DNA from: Bacillus sp. MM2020_1
GTDB lineage: Bacteria > Bacillota > Bacilli > Bacillales > Cytobacillaceae
Length of the DNA: 55,338 nt
Assembly: GCA_011250595.1 (NCBI GenBank)
Contig: JAANMP010000031.1
Location: forward strand, 1 to 55,338
Direction: 5' to 3'
Part shown: positions 44,019 through 55,228 of the stretch, piece after piece
Numbering within the stretch: position 1 is the first letter of the stretch
How the letters are laid out: each line of letters opens with the position of its first letter
Notes under the pieces: model-generated
Told to the model about the DNA's origin: nothing
Database searches by the model: none
What the model saw: the letters and a program-made list of their open reading frames with translations, nothing else
Made by a program: the position numbers and the translations under genes

Positions 44019-45464
44019 TCACTCCAATGCTGAGTGAACAACTAGCTTCTCATAAATTTCGTTGTATTTCTTAGCAGATTGTAACCAACTATAATCTTGA
44101 CTCATTACATTTTGAATTAAATGATTCCAAGTTTCCTTTTGATGATAAAAATGAAGGGCTCTTCTAATGGTATGGAGCATATCATGAGCGTTGAAATTCT
44201 TAAAAGTGAACCCGATCCCATAGCCAGTAGATTCATTGTAGGATTGAACAGTATCATTCAATCCACCTGTTTCTCTAACAATCGGTATTGTTCCGTATTG
44301 CAAGGCAATAAGCTGCCCTAATCCACAGGGCTCAAACTGAGAAGGCATTAAAAACAAATCGGACCCGGCATATATTTGATGAGCTAATGCCTCATTAAAG
44401 CCTACGTATACCCTTACCTTATCTGGATATTCCTGTTCCATTTGATTAAGGAAGTTTTCATATTTAGGATCTCCAGACCCAAGAACAATGAATTGGATAT
44501 CCTCCTGAATCAAATTTTGAAAAACATGGAGGAGTAAGTCTAAGCCTTTTTGCGCTGTTAAACGTGTCACCATAGCAATGATTGGAGTGCTTTCTTTTTC
44601 CGGCAGTCCAAAATATTGCTGCAAAACTTGTTTATTTTCAACTTTCCCCTCTAACGAATCGATATCATATGAAAATGCGATTTCACGGTCTGTTTTAGGG
44701 TTATATGAATTGTCGTCAATTCCATTGACAATTCCGATTAGCTTATGGCTATGCTTTCGTAATAGCCCATCGAGCCTTTCACCAAAAAAAGGATTTTGAA
44801 TTTCCTCTTTATATGTCGGACTGACAGTGGTTACCTGATCAGATGCAACAATCCCACCCTTCATAAAGTTTACATTTCCGTAAAATTCCAGCTGTTCCAT
44901 GTTATAATATTGATGGCCTAATCCCAACAGTTCGCTCATGACTACATAGGGGAAAATCCCTTGAAATTGTAAATTGTGAATGGTAAAAACAGTCCTAATT
45001 TCCTTATAAATTGGATGATCACGATAATGAGCGTCTAATAAAAAATTCACCATGCCCGTATGCCAGTCATGACAATGAATCACATCAGGTATAAAATCCA
45101 AATGAGGTAGACACTCTAGTATGGCTTTGGAGAAAAAAGAAAAACGTTCTCCATCATCATAATGACCGTATAATGAATCACGAAAAAAATAATATTCGTT
45201 ATCAATGAGATAATATGTAATCCCCTCATGCTCTGCAGTAAGAATACCGCAATATTGACTCCGAAATCCTACCTGCACCTTGATCGCTTTTAAAAATTGA
45301 AACGATGATTTAAGTCTGTCAGGAATTAAACTGTAATTGGGCAGGATCACACGGACTTCTGTACCTAACCTTTTTAACGCTTTAGGAAGTGCGCCCGCTA
45401 CGTCTGCAAGTCCTCCTGTTTTAACAAACGGGACACACTCGGATACTGCAAATAACACTTTCAC
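44019..45464 (-). CDS. glgA: Glycogen synthase (ADP-glucose, GT5)
   Basis: The enzyme extends alpha-1,4-glucan from ADP-glucose. The 481 residues have the N-terminal KTGGLADV motif that binds the nucleotide sugar, [10 protein letters not shown], and the C-terminal GT-B signature [26 protein letters not shown] with catalytic Glu residues. It is the last gene visible of the operon, starting (GTG) 7 bp after glgD. In B. subtilis glgP (glycogen phosphorylase) follows glgA; here a terminator and cwlJ follow instead, so the degrading enzyme must be elsewhere or absent. Confidence 0.95.
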   Translation of the reverse strand: MKVLFAVSECVPFVKTGGLADVAGALPKALKRLGTEVRVILPNYSLIPDRLKSSFQFLKAIKVQVGFRSQYCGILTAEHEGITYYLIDNEYYFFRDSLYGHYDDGERFSFFSKAILECLPHLDFIPDVIHCHDWHTGMVNFLLDAHYRDHPIYKEIRTVFTIHNLQFQGIFPYVVMSELLGLGHQYYNMEQLEFYGNVNFMKGGIVASDQVTTVSPTYKEEIQNPFFGERLDGLLRKHSHKLIGIVNGIDDNSYNPKTDREIAFSYDIDSLEGKVENKQVLQQYFGLPEKESTPIIAMVTRLTAQKGLDLLLHVFQNLIQEDIQFIVLGSGDPKYENFLNQMEQEYPDKVRVYVGFNEALAHQIYAGSDLFLMPSQFEPCGLGQLIALQYGTIPIVRETGGLNDTVQSYNESTGYGIGFTFKNFNAHDMLHTIRRALHFYHQKETWNHLIQNVMSQDYSWLQSAKKYNEIYEKLVVHSALE

Positions 45465-45471
45465 TTTTTCA

Positions 45472-46488
45472 TCAACGCCCCTTTTGTACAGTACCTTTTT
45501 TTACAATATAAGGTGTTTGTGCTGTTCCAGTCAATTGAATTTCCTTTTCAAATTTGACATCCTTATCGACAATTACCCCATCGAGCACACAATTTTCTCC
45601 AATTTGACACTTCTGCATGATAATTGAGTTACGAATGACAGCGCCTTTTCCGACTTTGACCGAACGAAAAAGGATGCTATTCTCCACTTCTCCTTCAATG
45701 ATACATCCATTTGCGATCATTGAGTTTGCAACCTTAGCATCCTTTTTATATTGGGTTGGCGGCTCATCCTTTACCTTCGTAAAGATAGGCTCATCTTTCG
45801 TAAAGACCTGCTGCCATATTGCTGGTTGAAGCAATTCCAAGCTAGTTTGATAGTAACTTTGTAAAGAGTCGATTATGGCAATATAGCCAGTCCATTCATA
45901 CATATTAATTTTATATTGATGGCGTTTATCATGCACGACATCTAAAATACTATAGTATCCTTGATTCTTGTACTTTTCAAAAAGCGAGAGCAATAAACTT
46001 TTTTCCAAAATGTAGGTTTGCAGTGATTTCCCATCATGAAAAACCTCTGTAATTTCCGCTTCTGTTTCAATATGTTGATCTAATATTTTACAGAAATCAA
46101 TAGGCCCAATTGAATTGCAATTTGTAATTACTACGTACTTTTGCTTACTTCGTAAGAAATAGGTCCTATTTTTTGCAAAATGGGCAAAGGAACCAAACCG
46201 CTCGATTCTAGATGTGCCCTCCGGGGAAAACACAAACAGCCCATCACGTTTTCTGTCCAAATCCCATTGCTTGCCCGACCCTAAATGATCCATAAGCGAC
46301 CTAATTTCTTGACCGGTGAAAATAGCCACATTCGTAATCCCTGAATTCACCATATTTGATAACATAAAATCGATTAGTCGATATCGTCCGGCAAACGGCA
46401 GAGATGCTAAAGAACGATGAGCCGTTAAATTTTTAAATGTGTCAAACTCATTAGATGCATTAATAATTCCAAGCATGGAACACGGCAT
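45472..46488 (-). CDS. glgD: GlgD, non-catalytic subunit of ADP-glucose pyrophosphorylase
   Basis: GlgD pairs with GlgC to form the heteromeric glucose-1-phosphate adenylyltransferase. The 338 residues have the nucleotidyltransferase fold followed by a left-handed beta-helix ([34 protein letters not shown]). The N-terminal GGxGxRL nucleotide loop of true pyrophosphorylases is lost; instead it begins [17 protein letters not shown], as usual in GlgD. ATG at 46488 has GGGAGATTCT before it. It lies between glgC and glgA. Confidence 0.93.
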   Translation of the reverse strand: MPCSMLGIINASNEFDTFKNLTAHRSLASLPFAGRYRLIDFMLSNMVNSGITNVAIFTGQEIRSLMDHLGSGKQWDLDRKRDGLFVFSPEGTSRIERFGSFAHFAKNRTYFLRSKQKYVVITNCNSIGPIDFCKILDQHIETEAEITEVFHDGKSLQTYILEKSLLLSLFEKYKNQGYYSILDVVHDKRHQYKINMYEWTGYIAIIDSLQSYYQTSLELLQPAIWQQVFTKDEPIFTKVKDEPPTQYKKDAKVANSMIANGCIIEGEVENSILFRSVKVGKGAVIRNSIIMQKCQIGENCVLDGVIVDKDVKFEKEIQLTGTAQTPYIVKKGTVQKGR

Positions 46489-46520
46489 AGAATCTCCCTT
46501 CCTTTTCTGTGTATTTTTAA

Positions 46521-47645
46521 CTAGTCTTCACTTGCAAACAATAAGACACCATCTTTCGAAGGACGAATAACGGCATGATCCTCCACGACCATTCCTGGAG
46601 CGATAATAGCTCTCTCAACCACTGCACCTTTGCCGACACGAGCATTCGGCATGATGACAGAGTCAGTAATCATACTCTCTTCTTCGACAGTTACTCCCTG
46701 GAACAAAACAGAATGCTTAACCGTACCTTCTACAATGCAGCCTTCATTAATTAATGAATCTTCTATTTGAGCGGTGGGTGCAATATATTGAGGAGGCTGA
46801 TTTGGATTAACAGAGTAAATTCTCCAATTACGGTCGTAAAGATCCAAATTAGTTCCCTCTTTTAATAAATCCATATTGGCTTCCCACAGGCTGCCTACAG
46901 TCCCGACATCTTTCCAGTAGCCCTTAAATGGATAGGCGACAACCTTTTTATTTTCTTCCAGTAATAAAGGAATAATATCCTTGCCAAAATCATTTGTTGA
47001 TTGTGGATTCTTGTCATCCATCTCTAAAAAAGTCCTTAAGACCGACCATTTAAAAATGTAAATGCCCATTGAAGCCAAGTTACTTTTTGGTGCTTTTGGT
47101 TTTTCCTCAAATTCAATAATGTCAAAATCCTCATTTGTATTCATTATACCAAAACGGCTGGCTTCCTCCCAAGGAACCTCTTTTACAGAGATGGAAACAT
47201 CAGCGTCCTTCTCCAGATGATAATTAAGCATTTTAGAATAATCCATTTTGTAAATATGGTCACCTGAAAGAATGAGTACGTATTCAGGATTGTATTGTTT
47301 TAAATAATTTATATTTTGATAAATTGCGTTAGCGGTCCCTCTATACCACCTAAGACCTGCTGTTTCCGAATAAGGTGGCAATACAGTAACTCCACCATGA
47401 ATTCGATCTAAATCCCATGCACTGCCAATTCCGATATAAGAATGCAATACAAGCGGCAGGTATTGGGTTAATACCCCTACTGTATCAATTCCAGAATTTG
47501 TACAGTTACTTAATGGAAAATCAATAATTCGGTATTTGCCGCCAAATGAAACGGCTGGTTTTGCTTTATTTCGCGTTAGCGCACTAAGACGGCTACCTTG
47601 TCCGCCTGCTAGTAACATGGCTACGCACTTTTTTTTCGGTGCCAT
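46521..47645 (-). CDS. glgC: Glucose-1-phosphate adenylyltransferase, catalytic subunit
   Basis: The enzyme makes ADP-glucose from ATP and glucose-1-phosphate, the committing step of glycogen synthesis. From the ATG at 47645 ([20 protein letters not shown]) it has 374 residues. Visible are the ATP loop [41 protein letters not shown] with the catalytic Asp, and [11 protein letters not shown] at the sugar site. A C-terminal beta-helix follows. Its start lies inside the end of glgB, a 53-bp overlap, so translation is likely coupled. Confidence 0.95.
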   Translation of the reverse strand: MAPKKKCVAMLLAGGQGSRLSALTRNKAKPAVSFGGKYRIIDFPLSNCTNSGIDTVGVLTQYLPLVLHSYIGIGSAWDLDRIHGGVTVLPPYSETAGLRWYRGTANAIYQNINYLKQYNPEYVLILSGDHIYKMDYSKMLNYHLEKDADVSISVKEVPWEEASRFGIMNTNEDFDIIEFEEKPKAPKSNLASMGIYIFKWSVLRTFLEMDDKNPQSTNDFGKDIIPLLLEENKKVVAYPFKGYWKDVGTVGSLWEANMDLLKEGTNLDLYDRNWRIYSVNPNQPPQYIAPTAQIEDSLINEGCIVEGTVKHSVLFQGVTVEEESMITDSVIMPNARVGKGAVVERAIIAPGMVVEDHAVIRPSKDGVLLFASED

Positions 47646-49534
47646 TGCTATTATTCCCCTTTCTTGTTTTAACTGGAAGTAAAATGGATATTCCAAAAGG
47701 CGGGATGGTCATTTCCAGATGACATGTCTGATTGTGAAACGGCTTTTCTATCGTTTTGATTTTCTTTTTATTTATTTTCCCAGTGCCGCCATATTGAATG
47801 GCATCACTATTAAAAATTTCATTGTAATAAGAGTAAGCTGGAACCCCAACTTTGAAGTTTTCATAAACGACCTCTCTAAAATTGCACACTAAAATAAGCA
47901 TATCGCTTTCTTTTTTTCCTTTTCTTATAAAAGAAAAAATACTTTGATCTTTATTATCAGCATCAATCCACTCGAATCCTTCATTTGAGTGATCAAGCTC
48001 CCACAATGCTTTCGTATGTTTGTATAACTTCATTAATTCTTTAAAATATTCATGCAAAACGCGGTGCATCTCAAAATCTTGTAACTCCCAATCTAAATCC
48101 TCTAGATCCTTCCATTCATCAAACTGACCAAACTCACCACCCATAAATAGCAGCTTTTTACCGGGGTGCGTGATTAAATACCCGTATAATAATCGTAGTT
48201 GCGCAAATTTCTGCCCATAATCACCCGGCATTTTGTTTAGCAATGATTTCTTACCATGTACAACCTCATCATGTGAGAAAGGTAAGACAAAGTTTTCAGA
48301 ATAAGTATACATTAAAGAGAAGGTTACTTTATCATGCAAATACTTTCTGTTCCTCGGTTCAGATTCCATATATTTCAAAATATCGTTCATCCAACCCATA
48401 TTCCATTTATAATTAAAGCCTAAGCCGCCTTCATAGGTAGGTCCTGTCACAAGCGGCCAATCGGTCGAATCTTCCGCAATCATTAGGACTAACGGATCCG
48501 CATCAAAAACCATCTCATTCAACTTTCGCAAGAAGGATACTCCATATTCATTTTTTTGGGAAGTACCCCCTGTATTCCAGTACAGCATATTAGCAACAGC
48601 ATCCACCCGAAAACCGTCTATGTGGTAATATTTCATCCAAAATAAGGCGTTAGAAATTAAGAAGCTCTTCACTTCACCTTTTCCCAAATCAAAGTTCGCT
48701 GTTCCCCATACCTCGTTTTCCCTAACCGATACATCTCGATATTCATAGGTAGGTCGTCCATCAAACATATACAAACCATGGGCATCCTTACAGAAATGTC
48801 CCGGGACCCAATCAAGAATAACACCAATACCACTTTGATGACATTGGTCGATAAAAAACATTAAATCGTGCGGCGTACCATATCACTGGTTGGAGAATAG
48901 TATCCTGTCCCCTGATATCCCCAAGAACGATCATACGGATGTTCAACGAGAGGCATCATTTCAATATGTGTAAAGTGGTGTTCAAGCAATAGGGAATAAG
49001 TTCATCAGCTAACTCTCTGTATGTATAAAATTTTTCTCCGTCCTTTTTCTTCCAAGATCCTAAATGAACCTCGTAAATGGCAAGCGGTTCTTCATAAGCA
49101 CTTTTCCTTTTTTTATTTTTGAACCAATTTTGATCCTTCCAATCATATCCTTCAATATTATAAATAACAGACGCTGTGTGCGGTCTGACCTCAGAATAAA
49201 AAGCATAAGGATCTGATTTTAGGAATGTCTTACCTGTAATTGTTTTTATTTGATATTTATATATTTCATTTTCAAGCAGGCCCGGAATAAATAATGACCA
49301 TATACCTTCATTATTTAGTTTGGTCATTCCATGATTACTGCCCTCCCAATTATTGAAATTTCCGACAACTCTAATTTCAATCGCATGTGGAGCCCAAACA
49401 GAGAAGCGAGTTCCTTTTACTCCTTTTTGCGTTTCAGGGTGAGCGCCAAATACGTTATAGCTCTCATACAAACTTCCTTCGTGAAAAAGGTGTACTTCAT
49501 AATCTGTGGGATGTGTTACAATCACTTTTTTCAC
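47593..49534 (-). pseudogene. glgB: 1,4-alpha-glucan branching enzyme, broken by two frameshifts
   Basis: Full-length GlgB needs about 640 residues; here the coding sequence is in three frames. The first part (49534 to about 48989) holds the N-terminal CBM48 domain and ends ...[10 protein letters not shown]. One missing base near 48988 shifts into [20 protein letters not shown]...YYSPTS, and a second missing base near 48884 shifts into [18 protein letters not shown]. All GH13 catalytic pieces are in the last part: [19 protein letters not shown] (nucleophile), IAEDSTDWP (acid/base) and [14 protein letters not shown]. The nearby start is GTG at 49534 or, better spaced from AGAGG, 49525. Either a recent pseudogene or two sequencing errors; everything else is well preserved. 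Confidence 0.88.
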
Positions 49535-49678
49535 CTCTTCGAACTTACACTAAGCCAATTGACTCTTCTGTAGTTTTTCAAAAACGAGATGTTTAATGCA
49601 TAGTAGTAGGCATTATCGAAAGCTTCTTCAACATCCACAAGTTTTAAGGAATTTTTATTACTCTTTTTTGATAAATAA

Positions 49679-49719
49679 ATAGCCTTCTAGATTGTTAAGA
49701 AACAAGTCTCGAAGGCTAT
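49679..49719 (-). terminator. Probable terminator of the 4-hydroxybenzoate operon
   Basis: ATAGCCTTC and its complement form a 9-bp stem with a long 23-nt loop; TTATTTATC follows on the minus strand, 48 bp past the pobA stop. Confidence 0.55.
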
Positions 49720-49766
49720 AAATTGATATTATTTGGGGTGTCTGTAAAAAATCAGAAAAATCCATC

Positions 49767-50990
<1,224 letters not shown>

Positions 50991-51008
50991 TCATTAATTT
51001 TGGATTAT

Positions 51009-51857
51009 TTATTTTGCATATTCAGCTTCTTCAGTAGTTTCAGAGAGTGCAATTTCTTTTTTTCCAAATGTAATAACGGCATTCCAGCTGCCGGATGATT
51101 GGCCGTCTGCTAGAAAGGCCGGCTTCCAGCCTTCTTCTATCATACTGAACAGCATGGCAAGATGGCGGCCGCCGGATTCTACCCTAGCAAACCTTGTATA
51201 TTCAGGCAGCATTTCATAGGCTGCTTGATAATTTTTATTCATAACGAATTCAATAAATTGTTTATCCATCGCATGTTCGGTAATAGTCGGCTTATTATGT
51301 CTGCCGCGGACTAAATTGTGTGACAAAGCCCCGCTTGACATAAATACAACCTTTTTCTCACTTTCACGTAACACGTTGGCAATCGTTTGCCCCCATTTAT
51401 ACGTTTCTTCTAAACTCGCAGCAAGCGTGACAGATAAATTAATGACGGGAATATCTTCATTAGGGACCAGATAACGTAATGGAACAACAGTACCGTAATC
51501 CCAAATGTAAAAGGGATCATTGACACCTTGAACCTCGAGATCCTCCGCCGCCGCTGCTTTTACCAATTCATTTGCCAGCGCCTCGTCACCAGGATAATGG
51601 TAAGGGACATCCTTGATTAAATCGGGCGCTTCAAAGGCAGTAAGGATTCCTTTGTGCACCGGTGTACAGTCTACATAATGGAAGAAAGTAGACGGCCAAT
51701 GGCAAGATACTAACACAATTACATCAGGTTTAATTTCCTTCAGGTGCTTTCCAATACCCTTCAAAGCGACAGCCATATCCTTTTGGAACTCCGGTACTTG
51801 GTCCTCATGACACATACTTGGCATGTGCGGAACCAACATACTAAATTCAATCGTCAT
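51009..51857 (-). CDS. Class III extradiol ring-cleavage dioxygenase, LigB-like (candidate protocatechuate 2,3-dioxygenase, PraA)
   Basis: A 282-residue member of the LigB superfamily. Metal-ligand candidates are H11 (VPHMPSMCHED), H53 (VSCHWPS) and a Glu in RFARVESGGRHLAML, and SSGALSHNLVRG has the catalytic His. No LigA-type small subunit lies beside it, unlike protocatechuate 4,5-dioxygenase. Its neighbours hydroxylate 4-hydroxybenzoate and degrade 2-hydroxymuconate semialdehyde, so 2,3-cleavage of protocatechuate, as in the Paenibacillus pra pathway, fits best. Cleavage position is inference. Confidence 0.8.
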   Translation of the reverse strand: MTIEFSMLVPHMPSMCHEDQVPEFQKDMAVALKGIGKHLKEIKPDVIVLVSCHWPSTFFHYVDCTPVHKGILTAFEAPDLIKDVPYHYPGDEALANELVKAAAAEDLEVQGVNDPFYIWDYGTVVPLRYLVPNEDIPVINLSVTLAASLEETYKWGQTIANVLRESEKKVVFMSSGALSHNLVRGRHNKPTITEHAMDKQFIEFVMNKNYQAAYEMLPEYTRFARVESGGRHLAMLFSMIEEGWKPAFLADGQSSGSWNAVITFGKKEIALSETTEEAEYAK

Positions 51858-51918
51858 AACAATCCCCCTTAAAATTTTTTCCTCCCGTAGGAACCGCTTT
51901 CAAAAAAGTATCAATCAC

Positions 51919-51945
51919 GAGCATGGTAGTTTCCCCACCATGCTC
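51919..51945. promoter_or_regulatory. Intercistronic hairpin between tautomerase and dioxygenase genes
   Basis: GAGCATGGT and its complement form a perfect 9-bp stem with a 9-nt loop in the 98-bp gap. No T run follows directly, so it looks more like a processing or stability element than a terminator. Confidence 0.45.
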
Positions 51946-51955
51946 AGTCATTTTC

Positions 51956-52138
51956 TTATTTTTCAACCGGCTCTCCAGCTTTTCCCCAATGTGTTTTAGG
52001 AATCTCGGTTACAAGGACTCTTATATTCTCCTTCGGTGAATCCAATGTTTCCGATACGGTGTTCGTGACATTGCGAATTAATTCAGCCACTTTTTCTTTT
52101 GGTCTACCTTCCATCATCTGTACATGAATAATTGGCAT
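51956..52138 (-). CDS. praC: 4-Oxalocrotonate tautomerase (2-hydroxymuconate tautomerase)
   Basis: The 60-codon protein becomes 59 residues after removal of Met. It keeps the catalytic residues of the family: P1 as general base, R11 and R39, plus an aromatic residue at position 50 (W50). It converts 2-hydroxymuconate to 2-oxo-3-hexenedioate. It lies 24 bp after the decarboxylase gene, its pathway partner. Confidence 0.93.
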   Translation of the reverse strand: MPIIHVQMMEGRPKEKVAELIRNVTNTVSETLDSPKENIRVLVTEIPKTHWGKAGEPVEK

Positions 52139-52162
52139 GAAAATCCCTGCTCTCTTTACATT

Positions 52163-52945
52163 TTAATCTGTTATGGTAAAAGATACCTCTCCAAACCCAT
52201 CAAATTTCCCACTTACGACATCGCCGAAGTTCAATTTAACGGCAGCAGTTATACCCCCAGTTAAAATCACGTCTCCCTTGCGAACCTTCTCACCTTTTCT
52301 TGCCAGCATATTGGCAAGCATCGCCACAGAGTGTGCCGGGTGGCCTAGAACAGCCGCCCCAGCACCCAATTCTTTGATTTCACCATTAATAGTAAGCGTT
52401 GCTCCGACCAGGTCGAGTTCAAATTGTTCCGGTTTTTTTAAAGAGGTGCCCAACACAACCCGTGACGTAGAGGCATTATCAGCGATCACATCCGGTAAAG
52501 TAAACTGGAAGTTTTCATAACGACTGTCGATAATTTCCAATGCCGGAAGAACGTATTCCGTTTTTGCGAGAACCTGCGCACCTGTTATGCCCGGGCCTTC
52601 AATATCTTCTCCAATCACAAAGGCAATCTCTGCTTCCACTTTCGGATGGATCAAATCACTTAAACGAACTTTGCCGCCATTTTCTATCAACATATAATCA
52701 AACACATATCCATAAATAGGCTCTTCAATGCCCATTTGTTTCATTTTAGCAAAGCTTGTTAAGCCCATCTTTGGACCAACGATTCTTCTTCCTTCATTTA
52801 ATTTACGGTTTACGATTTCTTGTTGTACAAGATACGCTTCTTCCACCGTTAAATCGGGCTTCATGTTCACTGTTACCTTGGGAACTTCACGCCGATCTTC
52901 CTCTGCTGAAACAAGATAATTGGCAATATCGTGATATTGACTCAT
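52163..52945 (-). CDS. praD: 2-Oxo-3-hexenedioate (4-oxalocrotonate) decarboxylase
   Basis: A 260-residue metal-dependent member of the FAH-like hydratase/decarboxylase family (DmpH, XylI). It has KMGLTSFAKMKQMG and EPIYGYVFDYM, HPKVEAEIAFV with metal-binding Glu, LEIIDSRYENF, DNAS and GAGAAVLGHPAHSVAML, which match the decarboxylase rather than the hydratase branch. It acts as a complex with the hydratase encoded next to it. It lies 24 bp after the hydratase gene. Confidence 0.92.
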   Translation of the reverse strand: MSQYHDIANYLVSAEEDRREVPKVTVNMKPDLTVEEAYLVQQEIVNRKLNEGRRIVGPKMGLTSFAKMKQMGIEEPIYGYVFDYMLIENGGKVRLSDLIHPKVEAEIAFVIGEDIEGPGITGAQVLAKTEYVLPALEIIDSRYENFQFTLPDVIADNASTSRVVLGTSLKKPEQFELDLVGATLTINGEIKELGAGAAVLGHPAHSVAMLANMLARKGEKVRKGDVILTGGITAAVKLNFGDVVSGKFDGFGEVSFTITD

Positions 52946-52969
52946 TTTGGTATTCTCCTCTTCTACGTT

Positions 52970-53746
52970 TTAAAAATGGACGCTTACCTGCCCGATGTGT
53001 GCGAATCTTGCCGTAAATGAATCCCCCGCCCGTGCTTCAACTGCTGCTGATAAAGCCCCTGAGAGAATCACTTCGCCAGCAAGCAGCGGTATATCAAATT
53101 CAGACAACTTATTCGCTAACCATGCGACACAATTAGCAGGGTTTCCCAAGGCCGCAGCCCCAACACCGGTATTAACGAGCTCGCCATTTTTCGAAAAAGC
53201 CATCCCGATTAGTTCTAGATCAATGTCGCTCACCTTTGTTGGCTTGCCGCCAAGAACGAAAAACCCAGATGAAGCATTATCGGCCACAGTATCTGCCAGT
53301 TTTATCTTCCAGTCTTTTACTCTGCTATCAACGATTTCGAGTGCAGGAACAATATACTCCGTTGCCTGAAGAACATCAAGAGCGGTTAAATTAGGTCCCC
53401 GTAAGTCCTTTTTTAATATAAAGGCAATTTCAGCCTCTACCTTTGGCTGGAGGACCTTTTCAATTGAAATACGTCCCCCATTTTCAATTACCATTGTGTC
53501 CAGCAAGTGTCCATAATCGGGTTCATCTACGCCTAACAGCGTCTGCATAGCTAAGGAGGTTAAGCCGATCTTTTTCCCAACGATTTTCTGACCCTGCAGT
53601 ACTTTTTTATGGATATTTTCAAGCTGAATATTATAAGCTTCCTTAATGGTCAAATCAGAATCAGTTGAAGTTAATGGAGCGATTCCAACTCGAGTAGTCT
53701 CCGCTTCGGCCAATATGTCAGCATATTCTTTTACTTTATTCGTCAC
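52970..53746 (-). CDS. praE: 2-Oxopent-4-enoate hydratase (2-hydroxypenta-2,4-dienoate hydratase)
   Basis: A 258-residue member of the same family as its neighbour, but of the DmpE/XylJ/MhpD branch: GKKIGLTSLAMQTLLGVDEPDYGHL, KVEAEIAFILKKDLRGP, LEIVDSRVKDWKIK and GVGAAALGNPANCVAWLAN. It hydrates 2-hydroxypentadienoate to 4-hydroxy-2-oxovalerate. Aldolase and acylating dehydrogenase for the last steps are not in this operon within the window. It starts 17 bp after the dehydrogenase gene. Confidence 0.92.
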   Translation of the reverse strand: MTNKVKEYADILAEAETTRVGIAPLTSTDSDLTIKEAYNIQLENIHKKVLQGQKIVGKKIGLTSLAMQTLLGVDEPDYGHLLDTMVIENGGRISIEKVLQPKVEAEIAFILKKDLRGPNLTALDVLQATEYIVPALEIVDSRVKDWKIKLADTVADNASSGFFVLGGKPTKVSDIDLELIGMAFSKNGELVNTGVGAAALGNPANCVAWLANKLSEFDIPLLAGEVILSGALSAAVEARAGDSFTARFAHIGQVSVHF

Positions 53747-53763
53747 TAGTCTTCCTTCCTTTC

Positions 53764-55227
53764 TTAAAGTTTAATAGTAATATTCGATAATTCCGAGTAG
53801 AAATCGATGCTGTGCATGCCGCCGGTTCTGCCGATACCACTGTTCTTCATCCCGCCGAATGGTGTGCGTAAATCTCTTAAGAACCAGGTGTTGACCCAGA
53901 TAATTCCTGCTTCAATTTGATGGGCGACACGATGGGCACGTCGTAAATCATTGGTCCAGATGGTGGCACTTAAACCATAATGGGAATCGTTCGCTTGCAT
54001 AATCACTTCCTCTTCCATATCAAATGGCATCACAGTCACGACAGGTCCAAATATTTCTTCACGGACACAACGAGAATTCCGGTCCAATCCAGTGATAATG
54101 GTAGGTTCTAAATAAAAACCTTTCTCAAATCCTTCAGGGCGTTTCCCGCCTGTTAAAATCGTCGCCCCATCATTTCTAGCGATCTCAATATAACTATTAA
54201 CTCGGTCATAGTGTTCCTTGCTAATTAAGGCTCCAACCTTGGTATCTTCGTTTTCCGGCAGGCCAACTTTTAACGTTTTTACTTTTTCGACAAATTTCTT
54301 TAAGAATTCATCATAGGCTGGGCGTTCTACATAAATTCGTGAACCACACAAGCAAACTTCCCCTTGGTTAATGAAACTAGATTTAATTGTCGTTTCAACA
54401 ACTTCATCAAGATCTGAATCCGCAAAAATAATATTGGGGTTTTTTCCACCTAGTTCAAACGATAGTTTTTTCAAGGAACTTGATGCTGCTTTCATTATCG
54501 CGGAACCTGTTCCTGGTTCACCAATAAAGGAAATCGCATCAATATCTGGATGTTCTGAAATCGCACCGCCTGCAGAATTTGGACCGAAGCCGTGAACTAG
54601 ATTGACTACCCCATCTGGTACTCCAGCTTCTTTACATATCTCCATTAACACGGTTGCCGTCATTGGTGTCCATTCAGCTGGTTTAATCACAGCTGTATTG
54701 CCCATTGCAAGACAAGGTGCTAATTTCCAAGTTAATAAGAGTAACGGCAGGTTCCAAGGTTTGATAATGCCAACAACCCCAACAGGACGGCGGTACGAAT
54801 AATGAAGGGCTTGGTCATCTTGCTGATTTGCATCCGTGTTAACGGAAATCATATAATCGGCAAAAAAGTGGAAGTTGTAGGCTGCCCGCGGGATATCAAT
54901 GCTATTTGCCAGCCAAAAGGGTTTGCCGGTATCCAACGATTCTAAACGAGCTAATTCCTCTTGTCTTTCCAAGATCAAATCACCGATGCGACGAAGAATC
55001 TTCGAACGTTCTCCCACCGTCATCTTTTTCCACTTTCCGTTTAACGCCCTGCGAGCTGCTGCCACTGCATAATCGACTTCTTCTTTGCCGCCTTCTGCAA
55101 CCGTTCCTAGCACTTCTTCCGTGGCTGGATTAATATTTTCAAATGTTTTTTTATTTTGGGACTCAACGAATTGCCCATTAATATAGTGTAAGCAATTGAT
55201 TGCCTTTACTTTTGTTTCTACTTGCAT
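53764..55227 (-). CDS. praB: 2-Hydroxymuconic semialdehyde dehydrogenase
   Basis: A 487-residue aldehyde dehydrogenase that oxidises 2-hydroxymuconate-6-semialdehyde to 2-hydroxymuconate with NAD. Catalytic residues are E258 (SFELGGKNPN) and C292 (NQGEVCLCGSR); IKPWNLPLLLLTWKLAPCLA and FIGEPGTGSAI form the cofactor site. Family members DmpC/XylG share ENINPATEEVLG-type starts. AGGAGGAATACTA precedes the ATG. It is the first gene of the operon inside the window; more genes or the promoter lie beyond the right edge. Confidence 0.93.
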   Translation of the reverse strand: MQVETKVKAINCLHYINGQFVESQNKKTFENINPATEEVLGTVAEGGKEEVDYAVAAARRALNGKWKKMTVGERSKILRRIGDLILERQEELARLESLDTGKPFWLANSIDIPRAAYNFHFFADYMISVNTDANQQDDQALHYSYRRPVGVVGIIKPWNLPLLLLTWKLAPCLAMGNTAVIKPAEWTPMTATVLMEICKEAGVPDGVVNLVHGFGPNSAGGAISEHPDIDAISFIGEPGTGSAIMKAASSSLKKLSFELGGKNPNIIFADSDLDEVVETTIKSSFINQGEVCLCGSRIYVERPAYDEFLKKFVEKVKTLKVGLPENEDTKVGALISKEHYDRVNSYIEIARNDGATILTGGKRPEGFEKGFYLEPTIITGLDRNSRCVREEIFGPVVTVMPFDMEEEVIMQANDSHYGLSATIWTNDLRRAHRVAHQIEAGIIWVNTWFLRDLRTPFGGMKNSGIGRTGGMHSIDFYSELSNITIKL

Positions 55228-55228
55228 A

